64,000 nt of DNA from an uncultured Gemmatimonadales bacterium (GCA_947259315.1 CAMYLR010000023.1:1-64000), one strand, 5' to 3'. Positions 36,067-46,598 are shown, counted from the first letter of the stretch. The notes: generated from the sequence alone by a model not told the origin. Numbers and translations are program-made.

Positions 36067-36070
36067 ACGC

Positions 36071-36403
36071 ATGCGAAGGCTCGAAGGGAACACCAAACGC
36101 AGGCTGGAGGCGCAGGCCCGAGTGATCAAGGCGTTGGCCCACCCGACGCGCCTGTTTCTCGTCGAGGAGCTCTGCCGGGAGGAACGCTGTGTCTGCGAAC
36201 TGGCTGAGATGGTCGGCGCGGACGTTTCGACAGTTTCCAAACACCTGGCCGTCCTCCGCGAAGCTGGGATCGTGCGGGACGAAAAGCGAGGCAAACAGGT
36301 CTTCTACCGTCTGCGCATGGACTGCGCGCTCGATTTCGCTTCTTGTGCAAGCGTGATCCTCAAAGAGACGTCTCGCCGTCAGCTGGAGGCGATAACGAAT
36401 TGA
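36071..36403 (+). CDS. arsR: ArsR-family metalloregulatory repressor
   Basis: 110 residues of winged-helix fold. VIKALAHPTRLFLVEELC is followed by the metal-binding loop ERCVCELAE (the ELCVCDL type that binds As(III) through cysteines in the recognition helix), DVSTVSKHLAVLREAGIV and GKQVFYRLRMDC. Two further cysteines occur near the C-terminus (MDCALDFASC). It should release DNA when arsenite binds and so derepress acr3, which starts 10 nt downstream. The ATG at 36071 marks the start of homology; an ATG at 36020 would add 17 residues. Confidence 0.9.
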   Translation: MRRLEGNTKRRLEAQARVIKALAHPTRLFLVEELCREERCVCELAEMVGADVSTVSKHLAVLREAGIVRDEKRGKQVFYRLRMDCALDFASCASVILKETSRRQLEAITN

Positions 36404-36412
36404 GGTCGTGTC

Positions 36413-37519
36413 ATGAGTGAAGGCGTCGCACGCCGGCTCTCGTTGTTGGATCGCTACCTGACGGTCTGGATCTTCCTGGCGATAGCGGTGGGGGTCGGCC
36501 TCGGGTATTTGATCCCGGAAGTCGAGTCCTTCATCGACCGCTTTCAGGTCGGCACCACCAACATCCCCATCGCGGTCGGCCTGATCCTGATGATGTATCC
36601 GCCGCTCGCCAAGGTCCGCTACGAGGCGCTGGGGAATGTTTTCCGGCACAAGCGGGTGTTGGCCCTGTCGCTCTTTCAGAACTGGGTCGTCGGACCGATC
36701 GTGATGTTCGCGCTGGCGATGATGTTCCTGGCCGACCTGCCAGAGTACGCGGTGGGGTTGATCCTCGTAGGTCTCGCCCGCTGCATCGCCATGGTTCTCG
36801 TTTGGAACGACCTGGCGCGTGGTGATCGCGACCTCGTCGGCGGCCTGGTCGCGCTCAACGCCATCTTCCAAGTGCTCTTCTACGGCTTTTACGCCTACGT
36901 CTTCATCACTCTCTTGCCGCCGTTGTTTGGTATGGAAGGGAGGATCGTCGACGTCACGATCGGAGAGATCGCGCAGAGCGTCCTCATCTATCTGGGGATT
37001 CCCTTTCTCGCTGGGGTGTTGACCCGGCTGATGCTCGTCAAGCGGAAGGGACGCGAGTGGTACGAGCGGGTCTTTATTCCGAGAATCAGCCCGGTAACGC
37101 TGGTGGCGCTGCTGTTCACGATCGTGGTGATGTTCTCGCTCAAGGGCAATTTCATCGTCCAGCTGCCGCTCGATGCGGTGCGGATAGCGATTCCGCTCGC
37201 TATCTACTTTGTATTCATGTTTCTGGTCACTTTCTTTGCGGGTCGGAGCCGCCGCATCCGGGCCGGCTACGCGGAGAACGCTACCATCTCGCTCACCGCT
37301 GCGAGCAACGACTTCGAGTTGGCGATCGCGGTCGCGGTGGCGGTCTTTGGTGTCGGGTCGGGCGTTGCTTTCGCTACCGTGATCGGGCCGCTGGTCGAGG
37401 TCCCGGTTCTGATCGGGTTGGTGAACGTCGCGCTCTACTTCGAGCGCCGTTACTACGGTGTGGCACCCGAGCCAGCTCCGGAACTGGCTCGCGACCTAAC
37501 CGACGCTTCCCGGATCTGA
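36413..37519 (+). CDS. acr3: ACR3-type arsenite efflux permease
   Basis: 368 residues with about ten TM helices. [21 protein letters not shown] at the N-terminus and the signature [19 protein letters not shown] with the essential cysteine in TM4, then [12 protein letters not shown], are diagnostic for Acr3 (BASS superfamily). It expels As(OH)3 and possibly antimonite using proton motive force. Co-transcribed with arsR. Its 3' end overlaps the convergent cyclase gene by 24 nt. No arsC or arsM is visible nearby. Confidence 0.93.
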   Translation: MSEGVARRLSLLDRYLTVWIFLAIAVGVGLGYLIPEVESFIDRFQVGTTNIPIAVGLILMMYPPLAKVRYEALGNVFRHKRVLALSLFQNWVVGPIVMFALAMMFLADLPEYAVGLILVGLARCIAMVLVWNDLARGDRDLVGGLVALNAIFQVLFYGFYAYVFITLLPPLFGMEGRIVDVTIGEIAQSVLIYLGIPFLAGVLTRLMLVKRKGREWYERVFIPRISPVTLVALLFTIVVMFSLKGNFIVQLPLDAVRIAIPLAIYFVFMFLVTFFAGRSRRIRAGYAENATISLTAASNDFELAIAVAVAVFGVGSGVAFATVIGPLVEVPVLIGLVNVALYFERRYYGVAPEPAPELARDLTDASRI

Positions 37520-40147
37520 GAGCGCGAGCTGGCTGGCGGCTTCGAGGTCCATCGCGAGTCCTTCCGTCCACGCGGCGTCGAACGGCTGGTTGCCGAGCGC
37601 GCTCTTCGTGGCTGCCACATGGCGGTCAAACAGATCACGATCGACGTCGTCGAGGACCGCGCCCATCGGCTTTCGCAAAGCCTCCGCGGCCCCAAATAGA
37701 CGCGCGGCGCGCAGGTGGTCGTTTTCCGTGGAAGCGACCTGAGCGAGGCCGACCAATCCGTACATCTTCGTCAGCCGGTTATCGAACCGAAGCGCCAGAG
37801 TTAGTCCCTCGCTGTAATGCTCGCGTGCCCGACCCGTATTGCCCAATTCGAGCTCAGCCTGGCCCAAGTTGAAATGCAACACATCCTCGGCGGTGACGTT
37901 GCCCTGCGCACGCGAGACCTCGAGTCCCTCGAGGTAGAGCGACCGGGCGTGCTCGAAATCGCCCTGCGCCCGGTAGGCTTCGGCCAAGTTCCCGAGCAAC
38001 AGCGATACCGCACGGTGGGCCCATGCAGCGTCAAAATCGCGGGCGATCGCGAGAGCGCGCTCGTGCCGCTCGATCGCTGCATCGAGCGTGTCCTCAGTGA
38101 CGTCGATCCGTCCTTGGGCAGCCAACGCGCGGACCATGATCACCGGATCGTTCTCGGCCTCGCCAAGCGCTAGCGCCTGGTCCGCGACCTTTCGCGAGCG
38201 CTCCAGTGAACCATGAAAAAACAGCAGCGAGCTCAGTCCGTACAACGCCTTTCCGCGGTCGCGCGCATCCGTTTGAGCCTCGGCGTTGACCGCTCGCGTA
38301 GCCCATTCGATCCCTTCGGTCAGCGCCCCGGCGCGACGCCAATAGCGCCAAAGCGTGCTCACCATCCGCAGCGCCGACGCCGACTCTTCCCCTCGGAGAC
38401 TCCACTCGAGTGCGGCGCGCAGATTGTCGTTGTCCGCTCGCAGGCGATCCATCCAATCCGCCGAGTCGGGACCACTCAACCCATCCTCGGCGCGTTCGGT
38501 GAGCTCTTCGAACCAACTCAGGTGACGATCGTGAACCGCGTTCGCATCGCCCGTTTCCGCCAGTCGTTGCGCAGCGTAGTCGCGGGTCGTCTCGAGCATC
38601 CGGTAACGCGACTCTCCAGCCGGTTCTCGCTCGACGAGCACCAGCGACTTGTCGACCAGCGCACCCAGTGAATCGATCACGTTGGCCGCCGGCCCGCAGA
38701 CACTCTCGGCGGCGCGCAAGGTCCAACCACTGGCAAACACGGACAGGCTGCGAAACAGCGCTTGCTCGTCCGGTTCCAAGAGCTCGTAGCTCCACTCTAT
38801 CGTCGCCTCCAACGTGTCGTGTCTGGCGCCTTTCGCTCTCGAGCCGCTCCGCAAGAGCCGAAACCGATCGTCGAGACGATCCGCGATCTCATCGACCGAT
38901 AGCACAGCGATGCGGGCGGCCGCGAGCTCGATCGCCAGCGGGATCCCATCCAACCCGTGGCACAGCCTGGCTACGGTAGCCGCGTTTTGTTCGTTGATCG
39001 TGAAGTCGCTGCGTGCCAACCGCGCGCGATCGACAAACAGCTGTACAGCATCGAACGCGTGAGCGGCCTCAGCGACGGCGGTCGACGGCAGCTGATCCGG
39101 ATTCGGGGTGTCGAGCACCGGCACCTGCCATACTTGCTCGCCTTCGAGTCCCAGGCTCTCACGACTGGTAGCCAGAATTCGAACACCCGGGCTGGAGTGA
39201 AGCAACAACGCAGCCAGCTCCGCGCATGCATCCCGGGCGTGCTCACAGTTGTCGAGAAGCAACAACACGTGCTTCGATCGCAGCCCGTCAGTCAGCGTAT
39301 CGAGCAGCGGTCGCCCACCGGCCTCCCGGATTCCGACCGCTGAAGCGACCGCTTGTGGAACTCGCGCCGGGTCGGTTACCGCACCCAGCTCAACCAACCA
39401 AACGCCGTCCTCGAACTGATCCAACAGCCCGCGTGCCACTCGAGTTGCGAGTCGCGTCTTACCGGTACCGCCAAGCCCGGTGAGCGTCACCATGCGATGC
39501 CGTTCGAGCAGCGCGTTGACCGTCTCGATCGCACGTTCGCGATCGACAAAGCGTGTCAGCCGATGGGGCAGATTGTGCCGGGGCTGGTCGGATGACTCGA
39601 GCGGGGGAAAGTCGCCCTGCAGGCTGGCGTGCAGGAGCTGGAACACACGCTCCTGTCGCTCAACATCGCGCAGCTGGTGCTCACCGAGATCGAGGAACCC
39701 GGCCCCCTCGGGCGCGTGCTCCCCGATCAAATCGCGGGTGGGTCCGGAAACCAAGACCTGGCCGCCGTGTCCGATCGAGACCAGCCGGGCGATCCGGTTC
39801 AAATCGCGACCGAAGTAGTCTCCATCGCGGTGTTCGGGTTGACCGGTGTGGAGCGCCATCCGCACGCGGAGCTCGCTACCCGCCTGAACGGAGGTTTCGA
39901 GTCCCCGCTGAGCCTCGAGCGCGGCGGCCAATGCGTCAGACGGTGTCGAGAACGCGGTGCAAAAAGCGTCGCCGATCGTCTTGAAGATGTGCCCGGAATG
40001 GGTTTCGATCGCACGTCGCAACAAAGCATCGTGATCGGCGAGCGCCTTCTCCATGCCGACAGGGTCTTGCTCCCAAAGCCGGGTGCTGCCCTCGATGTCG
40101 GTAAAGAGGAAGGTGACGGTTCCGGTCGGCGGAGACGTGTGCACCAT
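37496..40147 (-). CDS. Class III adenylate/guanylate cyclase - NTPase - TPR fusion regulator
   Basis: 883 residues. An N-terminal class III cyclase domain (1-175) has both metal aspartates (D17 in FTDIEGST, D60 in KTIGDAF) and the transition-state Asn/Arg (DLNRIARL), so it looks catalytically competent. An NB-ARC/SWACOS-like STAND ATPase follows, with Walker A GLGGTGKT (about 225), Walker [10 protein letters not shown] and [13 protein letters not shown]. Several helical TPR-like repeats fill about 560-860. There is no HTH DNA-binding domain, so output is probably cyclic nucleotide made in response to a ligand or partner read by the TPR/STAND part. It lies 28 nt downstream of ruvB and may be read through from that operon. 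Confidence 0.85.
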   Translation of the reverse strand: MVHTSPPTGTVTFLFTDIEGSTRLWEQDPVGMEKALADHDALLRRAIETHSGHIFKTIGDAFCTAFSTPSDALAAALEAQRGLETSVQAGSELRVRMALHTGQPEHRDGDYFGRDLNRIARLVSIGHGGQVLVSGPTRDLIGEHAPEGAGFLDLGEHQLRDVERQERVFQLLHASLQGDFPPLESSDQPRHNLPHRLTRFVDRERAIETVNALLERHRMVTLTGLGGTGKTRLATRVARGLLDQFEDGVWLVELGAVTDPARVPQAVASAVGIREAGGRPLLDTLTDGLRSKHVLLLLDNCEHARDACAELAALLLHSSPGVRILATSRESLGLEGEQVWQVPVLDTPNPDQLPSTAVAEAAHAFDAVQLFVDRARLARSDFTINEQNAATVARLCHGLDGIPLAIELAAARIAVLSVDEIADRLDDRFRLLRSGSRAKGARHDTLEATIEWSYELLEPDEQALFRSLSVFASGWTLRAAESVCGPAANVIDSLGALVDKSLVLVEREPAGESRYRMLETTRDYAAQRLAETGDANAVHDRHLSWFEELTERAEDGLSGPDSADWMDRLRADNDNLRAALEWSLRGEESASALRMVSTLWRYWRRAGALTEGIEWATRAVNAEAQTDARDRGKALYGLSSLLFFHGSLERSRKVADQALALGEAENDPVIMVRALAAQGRIDVTEDTLDAAIERHERALAIARDFDAAWAHRAVSLLLGNLAEAYRAQGDFEHARSLYLEGLEVSRAQGNVTAEDVLHFNLGQAELELGNTGRAREHYSEGLTLALRFDNRLTKMYGLVGLAQVASTENDHLRAARLFGAAEALRKPMGAVLDDVDRDLFDRHVAATKSALGNQPFDAAWTEGLAMDLEAASQLALSDPGSVG

Positions 40148-40175
40148 CGATTTGAGTCAGACTCGGGTTGGCTGC

Positions 40176-41249
40176 TCAGCTATCGAACAGGTGTTCCTGC
40201 GGGTTGTCGGCGCTGGGTGGCGAACCCGCGATCCCGAGGTGTGTGTAGGCGCGGGCGGTCGCCACTCGACCCCGCGGCGTGCGATGCAAGAACCCACTCT
40301 GGATCAAGAACGGCTCGTGCACTTCCTCGAGCGTGTCGGCGTCCTCGCCGACGGCTACCGCCAGCGAGTTCACGCCCACCGGACCGCCGCCAAACTTGTC
40401 GATCAGTGCGGTCAAGATCCGGGTGTCCATCTCGTCGAGGCCGACGTCGTCGACATCGAGCGCCTCCAGCGCGGCACCCGCGATCTCGCCGGTAATCCGA
40501 CCATCACCCTTTACGAGTGCAAAGTCACGGCTCCACTTGAGCAGACGATTGGCGACCCGCGCCGTACCCCTCGAGCGCTCAGCGATGACGCCGATGCCGT
40601 CCGCATCGATCGCGACGTCGAGGATTCGGCCCGATCGCTCGACGATCTGCGCCAACTCGTCCGAGGTGTAGAAATCGAGTCGCGCGGCGTGTTCGAACCG
40701 GGAACGTAGCGGACCGGTCAACAGTCCACGTTTGGTAGTCGCGCCGACCAGCGTGAAGTGCTCGAGCGGCAGCGATACCGATCGCGCCGCCGGTCCGGAA
40801 TCGATCAAGATGTCAAGTTGAAACTCTTCCATGGCCGGGTACAAGTACTCCTCGACGACCGTTCGCAGACGATGGATCTCGTCGATGAACAAGACGTCGC
40901 CGCGCTCGAGACCGGTCAACAATCCGGCCAGATCGCCCGGTTTCTCGAGCACCGGGCCGCTAGTGACGCGGATCTTGCCGCCCAGCTCGTGGGCCAGGAT
41001 ATGGGCCAGCGTCGTCTTGCCGAGCCCCGGCGGACCGGAGAACAAGCAGTGACCGAGCGGTTCCCCGCGTTGCTTGGCGGCTTCGATCGAGATCGCCAGG
41101 TTTTGTTTGAGCTTCTCCTGTCCCGCGAACTCGGCCAACGTGCGCGGGCGGAGCGTCTGCTCGAACACTTCCTCCTCGGGCGCCGCCGGCTCGGGGCGCG
41201 TGGCGCTCCCCGTCAGGTACGATCGAAACGGCTTGTCGGTTTCTGTCAT
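40176..41249 (-). CDS. ruvB: Holliday junction branch-migration ATPase RuvB
   Basis: 357 residues. [18 protein letters not shown], Walker [15 protein letters not shown], Walker [27 protein letters not shown] (arginine finger) and the winged-helix C-terminus [18 protein letters not shown] are complete. Hexameric motor acting with RuvA and RuvC. 3 nt after ruvA. Confidence 0.97.
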   Translation of the reverse strand: MTETDKPFRSYLTGSATRPEPAAPEEEVFEQTLRPRTLAEFAGQEKLKQNLAISIEAAKQRGEPLGHCLFSGPPGLGKTTLAHILAHELGGKIRVTSGPVLEKPGDLAGLLTGLERGDVLFIDEIHRLRTVVEEYLYPAMEEFQLDILIDSGPAARSVSLPLEHFTLVGATTKRGLLTGPLRSRFEHAARLDFYTSDELAQIVERSGRILDVAIDADGIGVIAERSRGTARVANRLLKWSRDFALVKGDGRITGEIAGAALEALDVDDVGLDEMDTRILTALIDKFGGGPVGVNSLAVAVGEDADTLEEVHEPFLIQSGFLHRTPRGRVATARAYTHLGIAGSPPSADNPQEHLFDS

Positions 41250-41252
41250 CGG

Positions 41253-41846
41253 CTACTCGTTTATCGTGGTCAACGCGTGACGGGTGATCTCGGGTGCCTC
41301 CGCATCGGGGTGATCGTTGAGCGTGTGCTGCACCGCTCGCTCGGCAGCTGAGCGCCGAATCCCGAGTGCGATCAACGCCTTGACCGCATCTTCACCCTCG
41401 GTCGTCAGCTCGATCGGCTCCTCGTCCACCTCCGACTCGGCCAGATCGGCGACCTTGTCCTTGAGCTCGAGCACCATTCGCTCGGCGGTTTTCTTTCCCA
41501 CACCACTGATGCCGGTCAGCGTCGCCAGGTCCTGGCGCCGAACGGCGGTCACGAACCGCTCCGGGGTCAGCCGGGACAGCACGTGGAGCGCGAGCCGCGG
41601 ACCGATGCCGCTAACGGTGATCAGCGTCTCGAAGAGGCGCCGCTCGCGCGTGGTGGCAAAACCGTACAGTGTTAGCTCCTCGGCGCGCACGTGCAGATAG
41701 GTGACGACGCGCGCTGTTTCGCCCTCGGCGGGCATAGCTTCGTACGTCGACAACGGGATCGCCACCCGGTACCCGACTCCACCGACATCGACGATCAACT
41801 CGTCGATCGCCTTGCTCACGAGCTCCCCGTTCAACGATCCGATCAT
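41253..41846 (-). CDS. ruvA: Holliday junction DNA-binding protein RuvA
   Basis: 197 residues. OB-fold N-terminus (MIGSLNGELV, then DVGGVGYRV), helix-hairpin-helix pair (VSGIGPRLALHVLS, ISGVGKKTAERMVLELKDK) and the C-terminal RuvB-binding three-helix domain (EDAVKALIALGIRRSAAERAV). ATG at 41846 overlaps the ruvC stop (ATGA). Confidence 0.96.
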   Translation of the reverse strand: MIGSLNGELVSKAIDELIVDVGGVGYRVAIPLSTYEAMPAEGETARVVTYLHVRAEELTLYGFATTRERRLFETLITVSGIGPRLALHVLSRLTPERFVTAVRRQDLATLTGISGVGKKTAERMVLELKDKVADLAESEVDEEPIELTTEGEDAVKALIALGIRRSAAERAVQHTLNDHPDAEAPEITRHALTTINE

Positions 41847-42331
41847 GTCGACTTCACCGCTGGGACGGCGTCCCGATGAAGGTGGCACAGTGCCACCGCC
41901 AGACTATCGGTGGCGTCGGGCGGCAGCTCCGCCTCGCCCAACCCTAACAATGAGCACACCATGTACGCGACCTGACTCTTGCTGGCACCGCCATTGCCGA
42001 CAACCGATCGCTTGACCTGACGCGGCGCATACTCGTGGATTGGCAGGTTCGCGCGCCTAGCGGCCAGCAGCAACACACCGCGCGTCTGACTCATAACCGC
42101 CAACGCCTTGACGTTTTGACCCAGGAACGCGTTTTCGATCGCGATCGCGGCCGGCGAGAACTCTTCGACCAACGCTCGAAAACCGTCGTCGATCGCGACC
42201 AATCGGTCGGGGAGCGATCCCTTACCGCCGCGGATCGTACCGCAGTCGATGCAGACCGTGGATCCGGATCGCTGCTCGATCACGCCGTAACCGGTTACCG
42301 TGCTGCCCGGGTCGATGCCCAGAACGCGCAC
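41843..42331 (-). CDS. ruvC: Holliday junction resolvase RuvC
   Basis: 162 residues, RNase H fold with the four acidic catalytic residues in VLGIDPGS, AIENAFLG and DATDSLAVALCH. Also AVMSQTRGVLLLAA and YAPRQVKRSVVGNGGASKSQV. GTG start at 42331 preceded by GGGGAGG; 13 nt after yebC. Confidence 0.96.
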   Translation of the reverse strand: MRVLGIDPGSTVTGYGVIEQRSGSTVCIDCGTIRGGKGSLPDRLVAIDDGFRALVEEFSPAAIAIENAFLGQNVKALAVMSQTRGVLLLAARRANLPIHEYAPRQVKRSVVGNGGASKSQVAYMVCSLLGLGEAELPPDATDSLAVALCHLHRDAVPAVKST

Positions 42332-42344
42332 TGCCTGCCTCCCC

Positions 42345-43091
42345 TCAACTGGCGCGGGCCAGAATCTCCTCGTCGATGTCGAAGTTGGCCGCCACGCGCT
42401 GGATATCGTCGTCGTCCTCGAGAGCGTCGAGGAGCTTGAGAAGCCTCTCGGCGTCACCGCCCTCGACGGCGACGGCGCTCTTGGCGATCATCGTCAGCTC
42501 GGCTTCCTCGCTCTCGACCCCGGCGTCGCGCAAAGCCTCCTGCACCGCGTGCAGATCACTAAACGAGGTCATCACGCGGTAGTAGTCGCCATCGGAGATA
42601 ACGTCTTCGGCGCCGGCTTCGATCGCCGGCAGGAAGACCGACTCTTCGTCGAACTTGGACGCATCGATCAAGATCTGGCCCTTCTGATCGAACATCCACG
42701 CCACCGAACCATCCTTCCCGAGGTTGCCCCCGTACTTGGTCAGTATGTGACGCACCGAGGCAACGGTCCGTTTTTCGTTATCAGTCAGAGCCTCGATAAA
42801 GATCGCCACCCCGCCAGGCCCGTAAGCCTCGTAGGTGACGGGCACGTAGTTGACGCCGGGAAGCTCACCTGTGCCACGTTTGATCGCCCGATCGATGTTG
42901 TCGGCGGGCATGTTCTGCGCCTTGGCGTTCTCGACCGCAGTGCGCAGGCGAGGGTTCATGCCGGTATCACCCCCGCCATCCCGTGCCGCGACGGTGATTT
43001 CCTTGATCAGCCTGGAAAAGATCTTGCCGCGCTTGGCGTCGGCGGCGGCCTTCTTGCGCTTGATCGTCGACCATTTCGAGTGACCGGACAT
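42345..43091 (-). CDS. yebC: YebC/PmpR-family protein (TACO1-like translation or transcription factor)
   Basis: 248 residues. SGHSKWSTIKRKKAAADAKR at the N-terminus, NMPADNIDRAIKRG, YEAYGPGGVAIFIE and GNLGKDGSVAWMF are hallmark YebC segments. Recent work links the family to resolving ribosome stalls at polyprolines; older work to gene regulation. It leads the ruvCAB operon, as in many bacteria. An in-frame ATG at 43097 is an alternative start. Confidence 0.94.
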   Translation of the reverse strand: MSGHSKWSTIKRKKAAADAKRGKIFSRLIKEITVAARDGGGDTGMNPRLRTAVENAKAQNMPADNIDRAIKRGTGELPGVNYVPVTYEAYGPGGVAIFIEALTDNEKRTVASVRHILTKYGGNLGKDGSVAWMFDQKGQILIDASKFDEESVFLPAIEAGAEDVISDGDYYRVMTSFSDLHAVQEALRDAGVESEEAELTMIAKSAVAVEGGDAERLLKLLDALEDDDDIQRVAANFDIDEEILARAS

Positions 43092-43181
43092 GATCATCAA
43101 TATACGGAGGAATCCCGGGTTGTCGCCGGTGGGATCACCCCAACCATTGCGGCAGAACACCATCGGACGAAAGATTCCGGT

Positions 43182-43781
43182 ATGCGATCGACTCTCCTGG
43201 CACTCATCGCACTCTCCCCGACCACGCCGCTCATCGCCCAAGAAGCAGACTCCCTCGTCGCCCGCCCGGTGGCCCCGGTCGTTCGCAAGAACGTCTGCCC
43301 GTTCGAATGCTGCGTGTACCGAGAGTGGACGGCGATCGGTGAGATACCGGTGTACGCAACGGAAGGCGACACGACTGCGGTCGCGTTCACGATCGTGGAT
43401 GGCGAGCCGTTCACCGCGATCGAGGGCAACGTGCACCTCGATCGATTGGGGCTCGTGGCGGTACATCGAGCAGTAACCGACACCATCTATGACACCTACC
43501 ACTACGAATCGGGAGACACGCTCGTCGTGCTCGACTACCTGGGTGAAGGGTTTTTCACCGCCTGGCTGAGTGGGCGGATGGCGGAAGTCGAGGCGTTTTG
43601 GATGTTCGAAGACCCCGACGAACATGGGACCGTTGACGATCCTGGAGCCGACGGTCCGGCATGGACCGTTGTCGCCGAACCCGATCCCCATTGGTGGGTT
43701 CGCGTTCAGACTATGGACGATCGTAACGGCTGGATCTACATGAACGCGTCTCGGGTGACGAACGCCGACGCGTGCGGCTAG
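43182..43781 (+). CDS. Secreted hypothetical protein with probable SH3-like fold
   Basis: 199 residues. Signal peptide LLALIALSPTTPLIAQ (cleavage near 20). The mature part starts with a cysteine-containing motif NVCPFECCVYREW and has many short strands ending in VQTMDDRNGWIYMNASR, which resembles a bacterial SH3-like module. Function unknown. It is divergent from yebC and 48 nt upstream of the GcvT-like gene. Confidence 0.7.
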   Translation: MRSTLLALIALSPTTPLIAQEADSLVARPVAPVVRKNVCPFECCVYREWTAIGEIPVYATEGDTTAVAFTIVDGEPFTAIEGNVHLDRLGLVAVHRAVTDTIYDTYHYESGDTLVVLDYLGEGFFTAWLSGRMAEVEAFWMFEDPDEHGTVDDPGADGPAWTVVAEPDPHWWVRVQTMDDRNGWIYMNASRVTNADACG

Positions 43782-43829
43782 AGTCTATCAAGCGATAGGA
43801 ACGAGCCCTCGCCAACCAGCGGGTCACGG

Positions 43830-45017
43830 ATGCTCAGAACGACGCCCTTCCACCCCCGCACGGGTCCGTTGTGCCAAGCGAAGAATTGGCGCCGCTGGGC
43901 CGGCTACGTGGCTGCCAGCTCGTATGAGCTCACCCACGAACGTGAATACCACGCGATCCGCAGCGCGGCGGCCCTGATCGATGTGTCCCCCCTCTACAAA
44001 TATTCGGTGCGCGGACCGGATGCCGGGCGGCTGCTAAACCGCGTCGTTACACGCGACGTCGACAAGTGTGCGGTCAATCAGGTGATGTACACCCCGTGGT
44101 GTGACGAGGACGGAAAGGTGATCGACGACGGCACGTTGTCGCGACTGGGCGAAGAGACGTTTCGACTGACCGCCGCCGAGCCGAACTTGCGCTGGCTCCG
44201 CGACAACGCGCTCGGCCTAAACGTGACGATCGACGACGTCACCGACTCGATCGCGGCCGTGGCGTTGCAGGGGCCCAACTCACGCGAGATCCTCAAGCAC
44301 GCTTCGGATGCCGAACTGGACGACCTTCGGTTCTTCCGATTGACACCGGCGCGAGTTCAAGAGGTTCCGGTGACGATCTCACGCACCGGATACACCGGCG
44401 ATCTGGGCTACGAGGTCTGGGTCGACGCGGAGCGGGCGGTGTCACTCTGGGACGCGCTCATGGCGGCCGGTGAACCGTACGGAATCACCCCTGCCGGTAT
44501 GCTGGCGCTCGACGTCTCGAGAATCGAAGCTGGCCTGCTGTTGAATCAAGTCGATTACATCCCGGCCAATAAGGCGCTTCTCGAGACGCGCAAGTCGTCG
44601 CCGTTCGAACTCAGCCTGGGGTGGACGGTCGCACTCGGCAAGGATCAATTCGTCGGCCGAGCATCGCTGGTCGAGGAACAGCGCCGAGGTCCGGCGTCGC
44701 ACCTGAGGGGGCTAGAAATCGAGTGGGAGTCGCTGGAGGAGATATACGCCGAGTTTGGCCTCCCGCCCGAGCTTCCGACGATCGCCTGGCGAACGAGCGT
44801 GCCGGTGTACTCGAACAGCAAGCAGATCGGCTACGCAACCAGCGGAGCCTGGTCGCCGACGCTCAAGAGGTACATCGCGCTGGCACACTTGCGTGCCCAA
44901 CACGCGGAACTGGGCACCAAGCTGGCGATGGAGGTTACCGCCGAGCATCAGCGCAAATCGGCGCTAGCAAGGGTCGTAACGACGCCGTTCTTCGACCCCG
45001 AACGGAAGCGCGCCTGA
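43830..45017 (+). CDS. GcvT-like (aminomethyltransferase-family) folate-binding protein
   Basis: 395 residues. A complete GcvT/DmdA/YgfZ-type architecture: the N-terminal folate-binding domain (SAAALIDVSPLYKYSVRGPDAGRLLNRVVTRDVDK, quoted by its ends only as SAAALIDV and VVTRDVDK), WCDEDGKVIDDGTLSRL, VALQGPNSREIL, SRTGYTGDLGYEVW and the C-terminal barrel. In the glycine cleavage system this fold transfers a methylene group to THF; here there is no gcvH, gcvP or gcvL nearby. Instead its TGA overlaps the ATG of an FAD oxidoreductase (TGATG), followed by a second one, pointing to a folate-linked demethylase of some kind. Confidence 0.82.
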   Translation: MLRTTPFHPRTGPLCQAKNWRRWAGYVAASSYELTHEREYHAIRSAAALIDVSPLYKYSVRGPDAGRLLNRVVTRDVDKCAVNQVMYTPWCDEDGKVIDDGTLSRLGEETFRLTAAEPNLRWLRDNALGLNVTIDDVTDSIAAVALQGPNSREILKHASDAELDDLRFFRLTPARVQEVPVTISRTGYTGDLGYEVWVDAERAVSLWDALMAAGEPYGITPAGMLALDVSRIEAGLLLNQVDYIPANKALLETRKSSPFELSLGWTVALGKDQFVGRASLVEEQRRGPASHLRGLEIEWESLEEIYAEFGLPPELPTIAWRTSVPVYSNSKQIGYATSGAWSPTLKRYIALAHLRAQHAELGTKLAMEVTAEHQRKSALARVVTTPFFDPERKRA

Positions 45018-46597
45018 TGGCTGCGAATCGTTACGACGCAGTGGTAATCGGCGGTGGCCACAATGGCCTGGTCGCAGCGGCCTACCTCGCCCGGGCCGGG
45101 AAGAAAGTGCTGGTTCTCGAGCGGCGTCACCTGGTCGGCGGCTCCGCCGTCACCGAAGAGATCTACCCAGGCTTCAAGTACTCGGTCTGCTCTTACGTGG
45201 TGAGCCTGCTCCGTCCCGAGATCATCCGCGAGCTGGACCTCTCCGCACACGGGCTCGACCTCCTCCCGCTCGAGAGCACCGTTACGCCGCTGCCAAACGG
45301 CGACTACTTAGCCCGATGGGCGGATCACGATCAGACCCGTCGCGAGCTCTACCGCCACTCACCCAGAGACGCCGAAGCGTACGATGAGTTTGGCACGCTG
45401 ATGTACCACCTCGCGTTTGCGGTCAAGCCGATCCTTTCGATGGTGCCGCCCGATCCCACGTCGTTGAGCCCTGCTGATCTGCGATCGCTGCTGAAACTCG
45501 CCAATCACTTTCGCGGGCTCGGCGAAGAGAAGCTGTACCCGCTAATCAAGCTCATGACGATGAGCTCGGCCGATTATCTCGATGAGTGGTTCGAAACCGA
45601 AGCACTGAAAGCGACGATGTCCGCCAGCGGCGTCATCGGCACTTTCCTCGGACCACGCTCACCGGGAACCGCATACGTGCTGCTGCACCACTACATGGGC
45701 GAGATCGATGGCGCTTTTCGGGCGTGGGGTTTCGCGAAGGGCGGGACCGGCAGCGTGAGCGAGGCGATCGCCAGTGCGGCGCGAGGGTTGGGTGCCGAGA
45801 TTCGCACCGAGGCGTCGGTTGCGCGGGTCATCATCGAGAACGGTCGAGCGGCCGGTGTCGCGCTCGAATCGGGCGAGGAGATCCGGGCCAACGTCGTCGT
45901 ATCCGGAGTCGACCCCAGGCTCACGTTTCTCGGCCTGATCGAACCCGACGAGCTGCCGAGCGAGTTTGTCCAGGCGATCAAACGATTCAGGATTCGCGGA
46001 TCGTCGGGCAAGGTGAACCTCGCGTTGGACGCGCTCCCGAACCTGGCTTGCCTCCCCGGCGTCGGGCCCCACCTGCGCGGCGCGGTCTCGATCAGCCCCA
46101 GCATCGAGTACCTGGAACGAGCCTATGACGACGCCAAGTACGGAAGCTTCTCACGCCATCCCTACATGGACATCGTCCTCCCATCGATGATCGATCCCGA
46201 CATGGCGCCACCGGGCAAGCACGTGATGTCGATCTTTGTCCAGTACGCGCCATACGAGTTGAATGGCGGTTGGAACGACGCGCAGCGCGAAGAGTTTGGC
46301 GATGCCGTGATCGACACGCTGTCGGAGTACATGCCGAACCTGAAAGAGATCATCCTCCATCGCCAAGTTCTGACGCCGTGGGACATGGAACGCGATTTTG
46401 GCTTGACCGAGGGCAACATCTTCCACGGCGAGCTCTCGCTGCACCAGCTGTTCTTCATGCGGCCGGCAGCGCCGTGGACGGATTACCACACTCCGATCAA
46501 GGATTTCTATCAGTGTGGATCGGGCACCCATCCCGGTGGCGGGATATCGGGAGCCTCGGGGCGGCTGGCCGCACTGACGATGCTCGAGGATATGTGA
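45017..46597 (+). CDS. FAD-dependent amine-oxidase/phytoene-desaturase-like oxidoreductase (PYROXD2-like), paralogue A
   Basis: 526 residues. N-terminal FAD-binding Rossmann motif VVIGGGHNGLVAAAYLARAG (about 9-28), VLERRHLVGGSAVTEE, a large substrate/cap domain and the C-terminal FAD motif CGSGTHPGGGISG. Strongly similar over its entire length to the next gene (shared YLERAYDDAKYG, KHVMSI, FGLTEGNI and QLFFMRP), so the pair arose by tandem duplication. Substrate unknown; carotenoid desaturation is unlikely because no crt genes are present. Translationally coupled to the GcvT-like gene. Confidence 0.85.
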   Translation: MAANRYDAVVIGGGHNGLVAAAYLARAGKKVLVLERRHLVGGSAVTEEIYPGFKYSVCSYVVSLLRPEIIRELDLSAHGLDLLPLESTVTPLPNGDYLARWADHDQTRRELYRHSPRDAEAYDEFGTLMYHLAFAVKPILSMVPPDPTSLSPADLRSLLKLANHFRGLGEEKLYPLIKLMTMSSADYLDEWFETEALKATMSASGVIGTFLGPRSPGTAYVLLHHYMGEIDGAFRAWGFAKGGTGSVSEAIASAARGLGAEIRTEASVARVIIENGRAAGVALESGEEIRANVVVSGVDPRLTFLGLIEPDELPSEFVQAIKRFRIRGSSGKVNLALDALPNLACLPGVGPHLRGAVSISPSIEYLERAYDDAKYGSFSRHPYMDIVLPSMIDPDMAPPGKHVMSIFVQYAPYELNGGWNDAQREEFGDAVIDTLSEYMPNLKEIILHRQVLTPWDMERDFGLTEGNIFHGELSLHQLFFMRPAAPWTDYHTPIKDFYQCGSGTHPGGGISGASGRLAALTMLEDM

Positions 46598-46598
46598 C

